From positions 78,445,249-78,509,248 of the forward strand of contig OZ038423.1 of the NCBI GenBank assembly GCA_964036155.1: DNA of 64,000 nt, given 5' to 3'. Source of the stretch: Diploscapter coronatus (Eukaryota > Nematoda > Chromadorea > Rhabditida > Rhabditidae). Within the stretch, counting starts at the first letter, position 1. Each line of letters begins with the position of its first letter. Under the pieces are notes generated by a model. The model was not told the origin of the DNA, did no database searches, and saw only the letters and a program-made list of their open reading frames with translations. Of the stretch, positions 51,817-64,000 are shown one piece after another. A program made the translations under genes and the position numbers.

Positions 51817-53289
51817 CTGAATTTGTTGAAACTAACGAATTTGAAAAATGGCATATTTTGCATCAAGAACGAGACGGAACCGATAAATTTAAAAACAATT
51901 TCGAAAACAAGAGCTAAAATGAAATAAGATGCTTAAAAAATTTCGAAAACTAGAAAAAAAAAACAAAGTAGTAAAATGATACGAACTAAATAAATGCAAA
52001 AAAAATAACGAGACAAAATGGACAATTTAAAAATGACGATAAAGCAAGTGGCTGCGGAACGGAAATGACTGACTGCAAAAAAAGCGAAAATGTGATAAAA
52101 GTGCAATTTCAAAAATAAGTCAGACACATAGAAATGCCAAAAAAATTCGATAAGAATTGCGAAGAACAATAAAAATCCAAAATCACTAACACCTTTCCAA
52201 ATTCTCTCCATCTTTCTCTTCAAACAAAGTCAATAACCCTTGCTATTTCTCGATGGAAACCTACGTCTCTTTTTAAACTCTTCTCGACTCTTTCTGAGCC
52301 TGATCTTTGTTTCATAAGTCATCATGCAATGCATTTTGAGAGTTCAACATCAGTTTATATTTTAGCTTTAAGCGCTTGATATTGATCTATTCAAGATTAT
52401 GAAACTTGGGGTTTTTGTCATCATTAAAATATCTTGCACCTACTACTTCAAAATATAAACTATTTGAGCATTTTTAAATTTTATTCAGGAAAATTGAAAA
52501 TAATAACATTGCAAAGTAGAAAGATAGTGTAGTGTGTCATGGACTTCAAAATAATACGACTTTCACTGAAAGTATTTGAATTTTCGAATTCAACTTGAAA
52601 TGGACAATCAGGCAAACGCTTTATACCGGATATGAATGATGAAAGCAAAGGAACATAGCAAATGCGACTATATATAATATAGTGGCATTACACGTCATTG
52701 GCATTATTATGAGCTTTGTAAAAGCAGCTATTCATAATCTTAAAACGATGCTGAGCTTGAAGTTAGTAAATAATTCATTAAAATGCTTCAAAAGGATGAA
52801 CAATCTTCGTATAGACTTTTCATCGAAAATAAAGTTCTAAATCATTTAATTCTTCCTCTAGAGGCTTATTTGTAGGTAAAAAAATCATAAAAATGACAAA
52901 AATATTAAATCATAGAATACTAAGAATAATTTATGGAAATGTTCAAACTTTTGATTCAACCTATATAGGTAAAGAATAACATGACTCGCGAGAGGAATGT
53001 TTCTTTGTTTGGAGAAATACCCGTCATTCAGCATCAATAAAACGTGATTAAATAAAGATGATATATGCACAGAAAAATCTCCAATAAAAATTAAAACTTC
53101 TATAGAATGCACTTCAAGGTTCATCGAAATTCAGCCAGAAACATCACTGTCAGACGATATGTTCCATGGACGAACTAGAACTCGATGCTAAATTCGTGTA
53201 TCCAACGTTCAGGGAAAAACACCGACCATGATTCAGACCTTCCGAATTTCTGAAAGATCATTCTTTTTAGTTTTAGGACTGTTTTGAAA
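51817..53289. other. Intergenic, no gene seen
   Basis: AT-rich; a T/A-rich low-complexity stretch upstream of the transporter (51940-52200). It must hold the transporter promoter and the 3' UTR of the SLC26 gene. No ORF with good splice context. Confidence 0.5.
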
Positions 53290-56200
53290 TTACTTGGCCT
53301 GCTGCGCAAAATAGACAGCATCATAGATAGTTGGATAAAATGAAGACTTTGGCACGTCGTTATAGAATCCGCAGACATTGAATAATTCTCGAAGGTTGGC
53401 TAAAACTTTCGATTTTTGATAATGAAATTTGAGGAATGTTACCTCGAGCCCCAGCGAACCAAACGGTCACTCCGTTTTGGACCATGTCTAGATGAACCTG
53501 AAATATTTTAATTTCGATTTTTTAATACATTTGTGCTGATCAATAATCTCGTTCCAAACTATCAGAAGAAGCTATCTTTTTCTGAATGAAGATCAGCTTT
53601 TATCATTTCTAATGATATCTTGAAAAGCTTCTTTTTTAATATTGAAAACGAGAACGCATTTATTGATGATCGCCATGTTCTTACATCTTTCAAGCAATTG
53701 ACGCCCATTCTGTCGACATACGAGAACGCGCTGCAGTCGATGATCAGATATCTCGTGGACGAATTCGGCAATCCATATATGGACTTTCTCTTGACGAGAC
53801 ACTCATCGCTGCCCGTTTCCCCTTTGTAGTCCCAACTCGTCACCACTCTCTCAATGATCTTCTGGAATCGCTCCAGGTTCATGAACAGAAGAGGAGAGTC
53901 AAAGCGGACGATGCAAATGTCCTGGAATAGACAGTAAACTCGTCTTTTCAGAGATTTATAAAAGCATTAATTTAAAGATACAGAAAATCTGGAGAGTAAA
54001 TTTACAGGATCTCTATCGTTGATTTTCTTTACTTTTATCTGACATATGGCTTGATGTTTCGTAAATTTCAAAAACCCTTTTTACATTAATGAAGCAGATC
54101 TCCCTGAATCGCTGAGAATCTCTGAAGTCCATTGAGCCCGGAATATTGGCAAGAATATGGGATGCTGGCCTGAAATTCCATCAAGTAATTATAGAGCAAA
54201 ATAAGAATAACCCTACATTTGAGACCTGACGACTGTAGTGAAAAGGGCGAATCCGACAGCGACCATGAGGCCATTCAGAACTCCGCCAACGAGCGTGGCG
54301 ACGAAAGCCACGATCCAAATTAGCTGCAAAAATATGCCATTGCTTCCAAGGTATTAGATAAATGAGTGAGGATAAACGGAATTTCGACTTCGAATAACTT
54401 TGGGATTCAATTTCAATAAAGATTGCGTATTTTTCGAAGTAGAAATTCTCTCAGCCCATAATTTGATCCTTACAAAGTCAATCTTCGAAACTCTCCACAA
54501 ATCGATGAGCTGTCTGAACTTCGAAAAGGCACTCAGCAAAGCCACGAATATGGTAGCAGCAACGATGCTCTGCAGGATAAAATACTCAATGGAGTTGGGA
54601 ATTCTAAATTTACTCTTGGAAGGGGTCCAAGCCATCGACTTCCGTAAAGAATGAGCACGAGAAGAATGGAAGAGGAGAATACGGTACTCATCTGAGTGCG
54701 TGAACCTACAATTTTTTTTTGGAAGTGTTGCGTTTTCGTAACTTCCTCAAATTACCTGCGTTGACATTCAACATGGTTCTTGTCAATGAGCACGAATTTG
54801 GAAAAACTGGGAATAGAGACGAAAGCAGAGAGCCTGCCCCTAATGCGTAGAATTCCTAGAAATGGAAAGGAGTGACATTTGCTAAAGATCGATGTGTTTA
54901 CCTGTTTAGTATCGACTTGATATTTGAACTGCTTTGAGAACATTTTGGCCAATGACAGATGGACAGCCATAACGATGATTGAAACTGTTAGCGATTGTTG
55001 GAATAAATCCCAATTGAGAATTAGCTCCTTTGGAGGAGGAGAGGGAAGAGGAATCCTGTAAATGAAGTCCATAATATTTCGATGCTTGTCGTCTAGAAGG
55101 TTATTTGGAAATCACATGGCATAGACGAAATAGCATAGGAAGCGACAGGGTAAAGAATCTCTTCTCATGCTATTTCACTATGTACCGTGCCATAATGTAA
55201 TGTAGTTTTAGGTTGTCCGCCTATTGTTAGAAAACCTCACCCAGTAGGAACATCCCCAACGATTTTCGTGCCATATCTTCCATTGAGATCGAGGTTGTAA
55301 GAAACCAGGATGCCCACAATTGCCTAAATTTGATCTCTATGACTTTCTACAGTGAAAACTTACAGCGATGAGTTCGTATGGAATGATGATTCTGAATGAT
55401 CGGCACAGTCCTCGAAGTCGTCTGTCGAGAACGTATTTACCCAGCACCAGAAAGGCTATAGTGGATAGCGACAAAATCACGGAACATATGTTCCAGGTCG
55501 AGATGCTTCTGACCACGTCCCACAGCGTGATGAATATCTTCATGAATTCGTCCTGTTTCACCCGCTTTTCGAATTTGGCCCCGGTCAAATCACGGAATTG
55601 CGTGGCCATGACTTGAAGTGAGGCTGCTGTAGTGAATCCGGCGACGATTTCGTCAGAAAGATAGGCCGTCACGAATTGAATACCAGACAGAACGGCTATC
55701 AGCTGAAGAAAAACTCCATAAGACGAAATTCGCAAGATCATTATCAAGTTTCTTGGAAAATTCTTCCAGTACTTCTTTTATCTTTAACAAGATCTTCGTT
55801 CCAAGATAAGAACTTTTCAAGGAATGATTCCCATAGGCAAGGCGTAGGTACAGAATTTTATCTCAACTATAGAAAAGGACAGGAGACATGTGCAAAAAAC
55901 TTGTGCTTGTTCATAGCTAAGGCAGATAAAAGGTATGAAAAGTTTTGATTTAATACAGATACGAATACGAATTTTCGATACTTCGATACCTATTGCATTT
56001 TTGCTCCCAATAAATCTCGTTTTCATCTAATTTCTTACCTGAATGACTCCGACTTGCAGACACATAGCTGATGCTATCTGAGTGGAGGTGTAGCTATAGT
56101 CGAGGATAGTCCCGTTGTACTGCATGAGTGTGTCATCGGCACCTGGCTGGAATTTCTCAATCGCCTGGCCAACGATGAATGCAACTATTGCGAATGGGCC

Positions 56201-57423
56201 TGAAGTTGAAGATACAGCTGGTTGAAATTCGAACAAAGTGTTACCTATGGAGCAATGCCTAGATGTTCCGAAAATCATGTAGCTGATTGATGGGAATAAC
56301 GACGTCAGCAGACCAACTTGAGACGGAACATTCGCTAGAGAAGCATAGGCTATGCTCTGTGGCACATTGAGAATTCCATTTGTGAAGCCTCCAATGCAAT
56401 CTGGGACTATGTCTTTTCGCCATTTGTATCTGAATTTGTATATCATATTTTTCTTATGCTCTTCAAGAAACCAAATCTTTTTTTTTTTTTTTTAAATTCA
56501 TTGTCATGAAAATTTTCGATTTATTGCATTTGATAAGCAATTCGTGAGTGTGGTAATGTTGTGAGGACGTGTGCTATAGTTAGATATAGGAGAAGGAAGG
56601 AAAGTAGAACGAAATAGCGTGGGAAAAGGTAGTTCATGACATCACGATATTTACGAGTTGCCCATCTGATGCATCTTCAAAATTTTGGGGAAGATTCGCT
56701 ATTTTATTCTAAAACTATCGAAATATTGAATCTCAACTTTGGGTTTAAATTGACAAAGAAAAATGTATGCTCATCCTGACTATTTTTACTCACTTTGGCA
56801 GCCACGATAAAATAGGAATAAATCCAATGAGTGTCTTGAAGAATGCATTCGAAGAGGAGCACGGCCGAATGAATCGTTTGTGGAGTTTCCCCTTGACAAT
56901 TTCGAGATTGTCTTCGTGCGGGGGACCGAGATAGTCGAATCGCTTGTCGAACTCGTCCTGATTCATGGGGTTTCGTGAGGACAGGGAGGGGAGGGAATTC
57001 AGATGTTGAGGGAGTTGTTCGGAAGGAGAACATTCCTCGTCGCTTGGGGAGCCCAGACAGATTCTGAAGATACCTTTTGAAGAATACTTCGAAGTCGAAT
57101 TTAAGTCGCAGAAATGCGCATTGGTCCGTCGAATTTGAATTAATCTATTTACTTAAGGATCGCATTGTTAAAAGTGAACAAGACCTCCGCTGCACCGTTT
57201 TTCGGGCTGCGCGCACTGATAATTTTCAATGGGAGAATTTTTAGTAGAGGGCGCGTCTTCATGGCACTGATATTGTGATGATCAAGATATTTGCAAGGGA
57301 GTTGAATGCATCTTTAAGAATTTGATCTGATCAGCATCAATGCCATAAACGTTGACTTGAGCTGCACCCCACCCCTGTGAATAATCGAACAAACTTGACT
57401 CACTTGTCGTCCGATGGAATCAT
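53290..57423 (-). CDS. SLC26/SulP-family anion transporter with STAS domain
   Basis: Plasma-membrane anion exchanger/transporter (sulfate, chloride, bicarbonate or oxalate in relatives; substrate not predictable here). Exon 1 is only 20 nt (57423-57404, MIPSDD plus two bases); exon 2 is 57063-56794, exon 3 56429-56245. Family marks in order: DIVPDCIGGFTNGILNVPQS (SulP signature region), IAYASLANVP, Gly/Ala-rich helices, VTAYLSDEIVAGFTTAASLQ, FPVFPNSCSLTRTMLN, DLWRVSKIDF. The cytosolic STAS domain has RYLIIDCSAFSYVD, DRMGVNCLK, VTVWFAGAR and LFNVCGFYN, ending TIYDAVYFAQQAK. A 44-nt intron after GPLPR is required; reading through it shifts frame. Length is close to other worm sulp proteins. Confidence 0.9.
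55115..55193. repeat. Inverted repeat in an intron of the SLC26 gene
   Basis: ATGGCATAGACGAAATAGCA and inverted TGCTATTTCACTATGTACCG then GCCAT; arms about 27 bp with a short gap. Confidence 0.5.
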
Positions 57424-59669
57424 CGTCGTCTAATTAATAGGGAAATAAATACAAGAGCTGTACTCCACTATTTTGAATAGGTCTGAAAGCAGAACTCGAT
57501 GATTTGTGTAACTTAAAACAGACAAAAATGGCTGATGCAATACTCGAATAAGGTCATTTGAAGAAGAAAAATCAAAGGAAAGGTGGAATTTGAACGCTCA
57601 ATGAACAAATTAGAAGTTGTGGGGAATTAGACGGCGGTAATTTGTTTTATGATAAGAAGAGATATCGTACTATTTTGAATGAAACTATTGCACTTTTATT
57701 TGTTTAAAAGAGAAAATTAGTTATTTTGAACATAAGAACAAGAATGCGATGGCATAATTTATACTAGGCTGCTAAAGATTATGACGTATTATCATTCTAG
57801 AAAATAATATTCAATTTTTTGTTCAAACACAGTACTGTAAAGAATGATCAAATTATACAAAGCTAGACATACTTTGAAAGCCTTGCAATTCATACTAATA
57901 GGAAAAGGAACTGAAAGAAGAATCAGTGAATGGAATTTCGCACGTGTGATGCTCGCTTTCTGTTTGAGTCAGTATTGTGCGCCATTTAAAAGCACTGTGC
58001 AGCGTGATAACTCCATGAATGGAACGCCCCTACATTACTGATCGCATCTTCTGCATTTAGAGAACAGAACTAGAAATAGAAGCGAAGCAAGCTAACAAAA
58101 GTACAACCATGATATTTCCCGACGTGAAGTACCATAAAGAGAACTTTTGCGTAAGGTGGAGTTTTTTTTTCGAAAATCACCAACAATCGAGGGATTGGTC
58201 GGGGTATTGTTGGAGGAGACGTGTAAAAATAGCTCTGAGCATCGAGGTGGATGGCAAGAGATTCTTTCCTAATTTGAGTTTGACCACGATGCTGATGATC
58301 TATGTAGCATTGGTTGTAATTTCGAAATGAAGACAAATGATCGTGTAGCCACCGATTAAATAGTATAGGGCAGCCATTGCCATTGATATGATTCATTTCA
58401 GATACTATTCGTCTGGTAGCTACGCGATTACTATTTCAAGTTGATCATTTGTATCATGATTTTTGTGTTTCTATTTATAACGAAAATCTAGAAACTACAA
58501 GGGCGCATGATAATCAAATATGATCGAAAGGAATTTGATGTTTCCTGACACTCTCAATATTGTTTCGTAGGTCATGCTGCCATGCATCCTTCAAGTAGAA
58601 AATTCTACAGAAGTAAGAATTTACGACGCTATCACTCAGTTCCGCGAATTCTTGTCGTCAAATGCTGGTTCAAACTAGATAGCCTCCAAATGATGGGGTT
58701 TTTCCTCCTATAAATCAGGATTGCTTTCGAAAGCTTCTGGCTTTACGAAAATGTAAGGTGGAGAAACTGTCCGCTGTGTCATAAAAGCTAGCTTCTCTCT
58801 GATCTTTCGATTTTTAGATCCTAAAATTCTAAAGCGACATCTTTAAAAATTAGTTTCACCAAGTTTTATAAAGGTAGAAGTTGGTAAGCAATAAATCACT
58901 TTCTACTGCCATTTCGCCCACAGTTACCTGATCTACTTCACAATTACTAATTACGGTAACGAAATTATCACGAGAGAAGACAATCATATTGAACGCTGAT
59001 TGATCTGAGTCGAGGAATGATCAAATCATAAATGATCAAACAATTCTATTATCATCTAATCACAATAAATCATGGATTGAAATTGACAAGTTATAGGACA
59101 AATAGAAAAATCTATCAAGGGTATGAACATCTCAAACAGAATTCATAGGTTGTTCATCAAATAAGAAACACGTTCGACTGGAAGATAATGACTGGTAAAT
59201 AATAGTCACCCTTTAATTCACTAAAAAGTAACCAAAAACTATCGTTCAAAAAGATATATGCCTAATTTACAACTCATTCTAAGTAAGATATTTTGACTTT
59301 TATAGGTACAGAGGTTTTATAAAGCAATCTTTAAAAGTGGATTATTATGACGATATATTGGATATGACCGAGTCAAAACCGATTCATATTGATATTAAAA
59401 TTGCATTAGAAATTCAATCGATCAACTTTTCCAATAAACCGAATGTGAAATTTTGATTAAACTGCATAAAACAGTGAGTGATTCGCAAAACTCGTTCGTC
59501 TCAAAAGCCATGAAATGTGAATTTTGCCAGCAAAAATGACCCCCAGTATTGTTCATCAGTTCATTATGATCACAATTTCTAAACTTCACTAGGTTTTCTT
59601 ACACTTCCAGCCTAAAATTTGCGAAAGATACGATAACAAGGTTTTGCGCTAATACCCGGACCTGCGGGC
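57424..59669. other. Gene-poor region, left part
   Basis: AT-rich, no supported exons. An imperfect inverted repeat lies near 58325-58460 (ACAAATGATC ... GATCATTTGT with GTAGCNAC motifs on both arms). The SLC26 promoter should lie at its left edge. Confidence 0.45.
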
Positions 59670-59787
59670 CAGGGCCGTTCAGAAGTTCTGTGTCTGTTCT
59701 GCTTTTTTTTCTGTTTTCTGTCGATTTTTGGCCATTTCTGTTTTCCGAAATTCTAAAAACCCACTTCTGGACGGCCCTGCTGCGGGC
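59662..59787. mobile_element. hAT-type MITE with 8-bp target duplication
   Basis: Element 59670-59779 begins CAGGGCCGTTCAGAAGT and ends ACTTCTGGACGGCCCTG, 17-bp inverted ends with one mismatch. It is flanked on both sides by CTGCGGGC. CAGGG/CCCTG termini plus an 8-bp duplication are the hAT hallmark. At 110 bp it cannot code for a transposase. Confidence 0.85.
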
Positions 59788-62700
59788 ACGGGTGCGGGGG
59801 TATAAAATTTTGTACCCGCGCAAAACTCTGTACGGTAATTTGGAAAATTCTCTGCTCCGCATTTGGTGAAGTCGGAGAAAAATAGAGTAATAACTTTTGG
59901 GAGGAAAGCACTCATTCATGGAAAGACTGTACTCACCCGTAAGAGGAAAGTACTCACAGCCCAAAAAATACAGGAGATCTAAAAATGATTAGTCGGACCG
60001 GACGACAGAACAGCTGCATCTGCACTGCGGGGAGACTGACTGAGTGCATGTAAATAGAGGATGCAAAATAGAGGAAAAGGGAAAGCAGAAGGAAGTGCGC
60101 ACTGGACAATGGCCGGCGAGGGACGGAAAATACGGGAAAATATAGAACAGGAAAATATGAATGCTGCTTGCAGAATGCGCGTGAATTGAGTAATTTGGAA
60201 TGCTGATAGTGACTACAAGAGACTGAACTGAATATGCGAACTGGTTAGTTTGCAATAACAAAGCGCTGAGAAGTGGGCCCGAATTTGATGAAGGACATTA
60301 ATTTTTGGATAATATAATAAGCGAGATACCCTAAATCAAGAGCGATAAGTGGAGATTTCGAGAATATTGCAAATAGGCTATAAATGTGATAGATCAAGAA
60401 ATCAAGAGGATCAAAATTCAATGGCTTCTAAGGTTAAGACTTCCAAAATACGTTTATAAGCGCTAGCAAATTTCGGCAAATTAATGAGCACACAATTTCT
60501 CGGAATTAGTTTTAAAAGTTGAGAAATTCATTAAATTTTTAATTAACAAAATGAACATGGCAAAATTAATTTCGTTCTTTAAAGAAACTAATCAATAGTG
60601 ATGAGATAAGTGATGAAATCAGATTGCGATAGAGATGGGTTGGCAAGTTAGAAAAACATTTTGTAAAGCATCAAGTAGTTGAATTTGAATTGAACGAATG
60701 AACATGACAAATCGCACCTTCAAAGAAGCTAATCAATATTGATAAGATAAGTGATAGAATCAGGATATGATAGAGATGGACTGGGTCTGTTCGTCTATGC
60801 GCTCTGCTATCATCTCATTTTGACGTACTGACAGTCTCCTGCTGTTGCGTACTTATGGTCAGTCAGCACTCCATGTTTAGTTGTTGATTTTTGTCCTGTT
60901 TTTGCTGTTTCTTTTCCCGCTGTGCTATTTCTCCCCACTACTCGGCCAATACACTTCGCATTTCACTCATATACCGTCCATAATTCATCGCACTCATCAT
61001 AAATCATGCCCAGTTTTTCTGTCTCTGTCACTCTACCTTCGTTTCATCGCTCTTTCTCAATTCTCAGTTAGAATCACAAGATAGGTACCGTCGTCGTGAG
61101 TGCATTTCATCCAAGAGTGTATCACGCCGTTGCTTCGCTGACAAATTGATAAAAGTGACAAATTACAAACTGAAAATATCAATATATACACTAAAACTAC
61201 GAAATAAATGAAAACCACGACTGTTTTAGTAATTTTATGTGTTGCTATTCAATATACTGAGGTTAATATATATGATTTCTAATTCTTCGTAATATCATCT
61301 TTCGTTGGGCTGCAAGAACTTAGATTTTGCATCTTAAAAATTTTTAAAATCGGAACTTCGCGGTACCTCTGATCCTATCTTATCTCATAAATTTTTCAAT
61401 TCAACTGAGACCGCTCGCTGAACGATATAGAACTAATGCTTTAAAATATGTGGAAATGTTATCGTTTCTTTCGAAATTCGTCGCGTTTTTCTTGGAAATT
61501 GGTGTCAGAAAATAACTCGATGACAGACAAATTGAGACAAGATAAATGACACATTTTCGGTATGCGAGAATTCTCACGTTGTTTGCAAAAAAAACCTAGC
61601 GATATTACATCGATTAATGGAGTGAATTTGACGACTATTTGAAATTACGCAGTGCATACTTTGCAAATTCGAACTTGTATATCATTCACTTCGCTTTCGA
61701 TGATAATCGATCATTAGCAATAACTCGATTCGATCAAACGCCAAAAAGCATACGTTTAGAAAATCAATTGTTAAGATAAATTGAGTGAGTAATTGGTAGA
61801 TTCATAGACAATTTGAGTCACGTGGCAAGACAATGACAGAGACATCAGCATCTGACTGCTTGTCCGACTGGACGCATGGCGTGAAATGTGACATTACACC
61901 AGATTGAATGATTGAATTTGTCTGAGATAAAGCTATAGCTGTTCTTTTGATTCCAGGACTTCGACAGCCATATGACGTTTTGCGGCACATTTGCTCCGAG
62001 TTCTTCTCAAGTCCGTTTCCTTTTACCTTCCGATGATTTAAAATTTTATCGATTTTCATGATAGAAGTAGGAGTGATATTAGGTGATTCTTACAAAAATT
62101 CATTTGAAGACATTCTGAAATGCGAAATGGGATAAAAAAGGAATATTTAGAGCATGAGTTGAGGCTTTTCTTCAATACTGTTCCACGGCTACAATACTAC
62201 TGGATTCAAATTATCTTTACAAATGATTGAGCTGAATTCTTTGTGGCATATACAAAGAGCATCTGTTCGAACTTCTTTCTATTTACTCTAGCTGAAGAAG
62301 TGCCAAACCTGGCGCCTACAGGCACGAGACGGACTTATGACATGTTGTAGGAAAGCAGAAGGAGCTGAGAAGAGAAATGGGTAGAGGGAGATTGGAGGGA
62401 AGACCTAACGCTCTCTGCTCGTGTCCCGCACATTCGACATTCCATCTATGTGCTGCTCTGTTTGTTATGAGAAGGAGAGAAGTGAGAAGAAGGGAAAGAT
62501 GTTAGAGACAGGTGAAGCGTTCAAACAAGCAGTCTAACACAGTGCGTTGCATTCAGGCCTCTGTTACTTTTCACTTTTAGTCCGCTCTCTTTTAGATTCG
62601 TATTTTCTTAGTATTCGGAAAAAAGAAACGACACATTTCATATCAGTGGTCCAAGACTTGTAAAATATTAGACTGGTTGAAATTTCTGTAACAACTATTA

Positions 62701-62806
62701 TGGCATCCTTCTATCAAAAGTGTTCGGAAGATGCCATAATGCAACGTTGAAGTTTTACATGTCTTGTAGCGACCGATATCAATTATAACATTTTTGCCAA
62801 GGTAAG
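59788..62806. other. Gene-poor region, right part
   Basis: No supported exons. It contains a diverged tandem repeat at about 60548-60782, a pyrimidine-rich stretch near 60880-61060, and purine-rich DNA near 62340-62520 that may belong to the promoter of the saposin-like gene. Confidence 0.45.
60548..60782 (+). repeat. Two diverged direct repeats of about 142 bp period
   Basis: AAAGAARCTAATCAATA followed by GATRAGATAAGTGATRRAATC and GATAGAGATGG occurs at about 60580-60637 and again at 60722-60779. ATGAACATGRCAAA precedes both. Confidence 0.55.
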
Positions 62807-63963
62807 ATGCTTCCTCCAATACGGACCAACCTACTGATTCTCCTACTTCCGACTTCCATACTCGCATTTTCCCTATTTGAGGCTTTGATTACATCGTCGC
62901 CATTGCCTCAAAGAAGAAACGATCTCTTCGAACAGAAGGTTCGAATTCAGTCATACTTCACGAAGCATAATAAATCGATGGTTCAGGTGAATCAGTTTGG
63001 AGATGCGGGATGCGATATTTGTCTCAAGGTATTTTATGATATCTGGATAATGAAAATTAAGATTTAAACACCAATATCTATTTGTACAAAATGAAATATA
63101 AGCCAATCTCCGTGAAAACCATATGTGAATCGAAGAAAAACTAGTCTAAACTAAATGATAAGACGATTGTAAAATCTATGAAAAGGAACTAATAACTAAT
63201 AACTAAAAACTATCGGTTGAAAGTAATTTAGGCAATATACGGCATCAACTATAACGTGATACGAATAAAAGTGAGTCATTTTTCACGCTTAACTATGACC
63301 AAATTGATTAAATCGACTAAAATGACGATGTAATGACGAATTGCTTTGTTTAGAAGGCCGTCGAAGACATGATTCGCGAGGACTGTGAGGTCAGTCCAGC
63401 CTTGATTAATTACATACATTTTCTTACTTATGAACTTTAAAGTGAACTCTGATTTCGAAAACTAGAGCGGAAAACATTTCATTCAGTTGCTATTGAATTG
63501 TGTAGGTGGAAAATGACGGCATAAAATAATTGATATCAACTGTGGGATCGATTATTTTTCATTAGATTTCATCTAAATGTTGTCGTCCTTTGGAGATAGG
63601 TTACGGTTGGAAATTGACCGGTTAATCAAAATGACACTTAGTTGCAGTTGACTAGTTCAACAAATCAACATATTCTTACAGGTTCTTTTTCACGGAGAAG
63701 CAGAAAACATTGCGCATTGCATAAAAACGATGGTTGAGAAGATCGAAAAATACTACAACAAGGTTCGCATTGTTTTTTTTTACAAAATTTATAATTATTA
63801 ACTAAAAAATCGTCATTGGTCATTCTCCAGTCACTGTCATTTGTTGCAATTTGTTTGTTGACCAATCGTTTTTCGAGTGTTAAGCGTTTTTTTGAGTTCA
63901 CACGAGAAGCTTTTCTTATTTTTTGAGCAGTGAACATTTTCTTTTCAGAAGGAAAAGTTTTAG
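62807..63963 (+). CDS. Small secreted saposin B-like protein (caenopore-like candidate)
   Basis: Five exons: 62807-63028, 63232-63270, 63354-63389, 63682-63762, 63949-63963; 130 aa, in frame to TAG. A hydrophobic signal peptide lies at residues ~8-25 (LLILLLPTSILAFSLF). A basic pro-like segment follows, then a short helical domain starting CDICLK. The Cys pattern CxxC ... C ... C with amphipathic helices resembles a saposin B domain, whose worm members include membrane-permeabilising caenopores in gut defence. Only four Cys are present rather than the usual six: the fifth and sixth partners are missing, and the C-terminus is short (KKEKF). It could be a diverged saposin-like protein or another small secreted helical protein. 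Confidence 0.6.
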
Positions 63964-64000
63964 TTTGACGGATTTAATATTTCACTTATTTTAAGTATTC

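Noticed and set aside
54596..54719. Frameshift in the SLC26 gene near GPLPR
   Set aside because: A 44-nt GT-AG intron (GTAAAT to CTGCAG) restores the frame exactly.
57844..58330. Small plus-strand ORFs in the gene-poor region
   Set aside because: Short, isolated, overlapping repeats, no signal peptide or domain.

Overview
Eukaryotic, AT-rich, intron-dense DNA. Most introns are about 43-60 bp with TTTTCAG-type acceptors. Several start codons lie directly behind a splice acceptor. Hairpin MITEs sit in many introns, and an ABCB6/HMT-1-type transporter is present. Together this suggests a nematode, species not determinable; another small-intron ecdysozoan is not excluded. All gene models were spliced by hand. 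For NSD-like, TOPBP1-like, KARS, both kelch genes and the saposin-like gene, every exon was placed, phases agree and the total length is a multiple of three.

Layout. 1-199: end of an unidentified + strand gene. 1527-17466 (-): an NSD/MES-4-like SET histone methyltransferase, then upstream on the same strand a TOPBP1-like multi-BRCT checkpoint protein; each has a GC-AG intron. About 17.9-28.7 kb: an accessory block bounded by inverted repeats of ~120-150 bp. It holds an intact kelch gene, a broken minus-strand gene, a stray kelch 3' fragment, LTR-like repeats, a gene that joins an Hsp70 ATPase domain in frame to kelch repeats, and a tRNA-derived SINE with a 16-bp target duplication. 29.7-37.6 kb (-): mitochondrial proton-translocating NAD(P) transhydrogenase (NNT). 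38.8-44.2 kb (-): lysyl-tRNA synthetase. 45.4-51.8 kb (-): ABCB6/HMT-1-like half transporter with a dead mariner in its last intron. 53.3-57.4 kb (-): SLC26/SulP anion transporter with STAS domain. 57.4-62.8 kb: gene-poor, with a hAT-type MITE. 62.8-64.0 kb (+): small secreted saposin-like protein.

The minus-strand genes are ordinary nuclear, translational and transport housekeeping genes with no evident shared pathway. The novelty lies in the 10.7-kb plus-strand block. It looks like a repeat-driven duplication nest that has produced a chimeric Hsp70-NBD/kelch protein. Its reading frame is intact over 17 exons, the main ATPase residues are kept, and a heat-shock-element-like site lies just upstream of its start codon.
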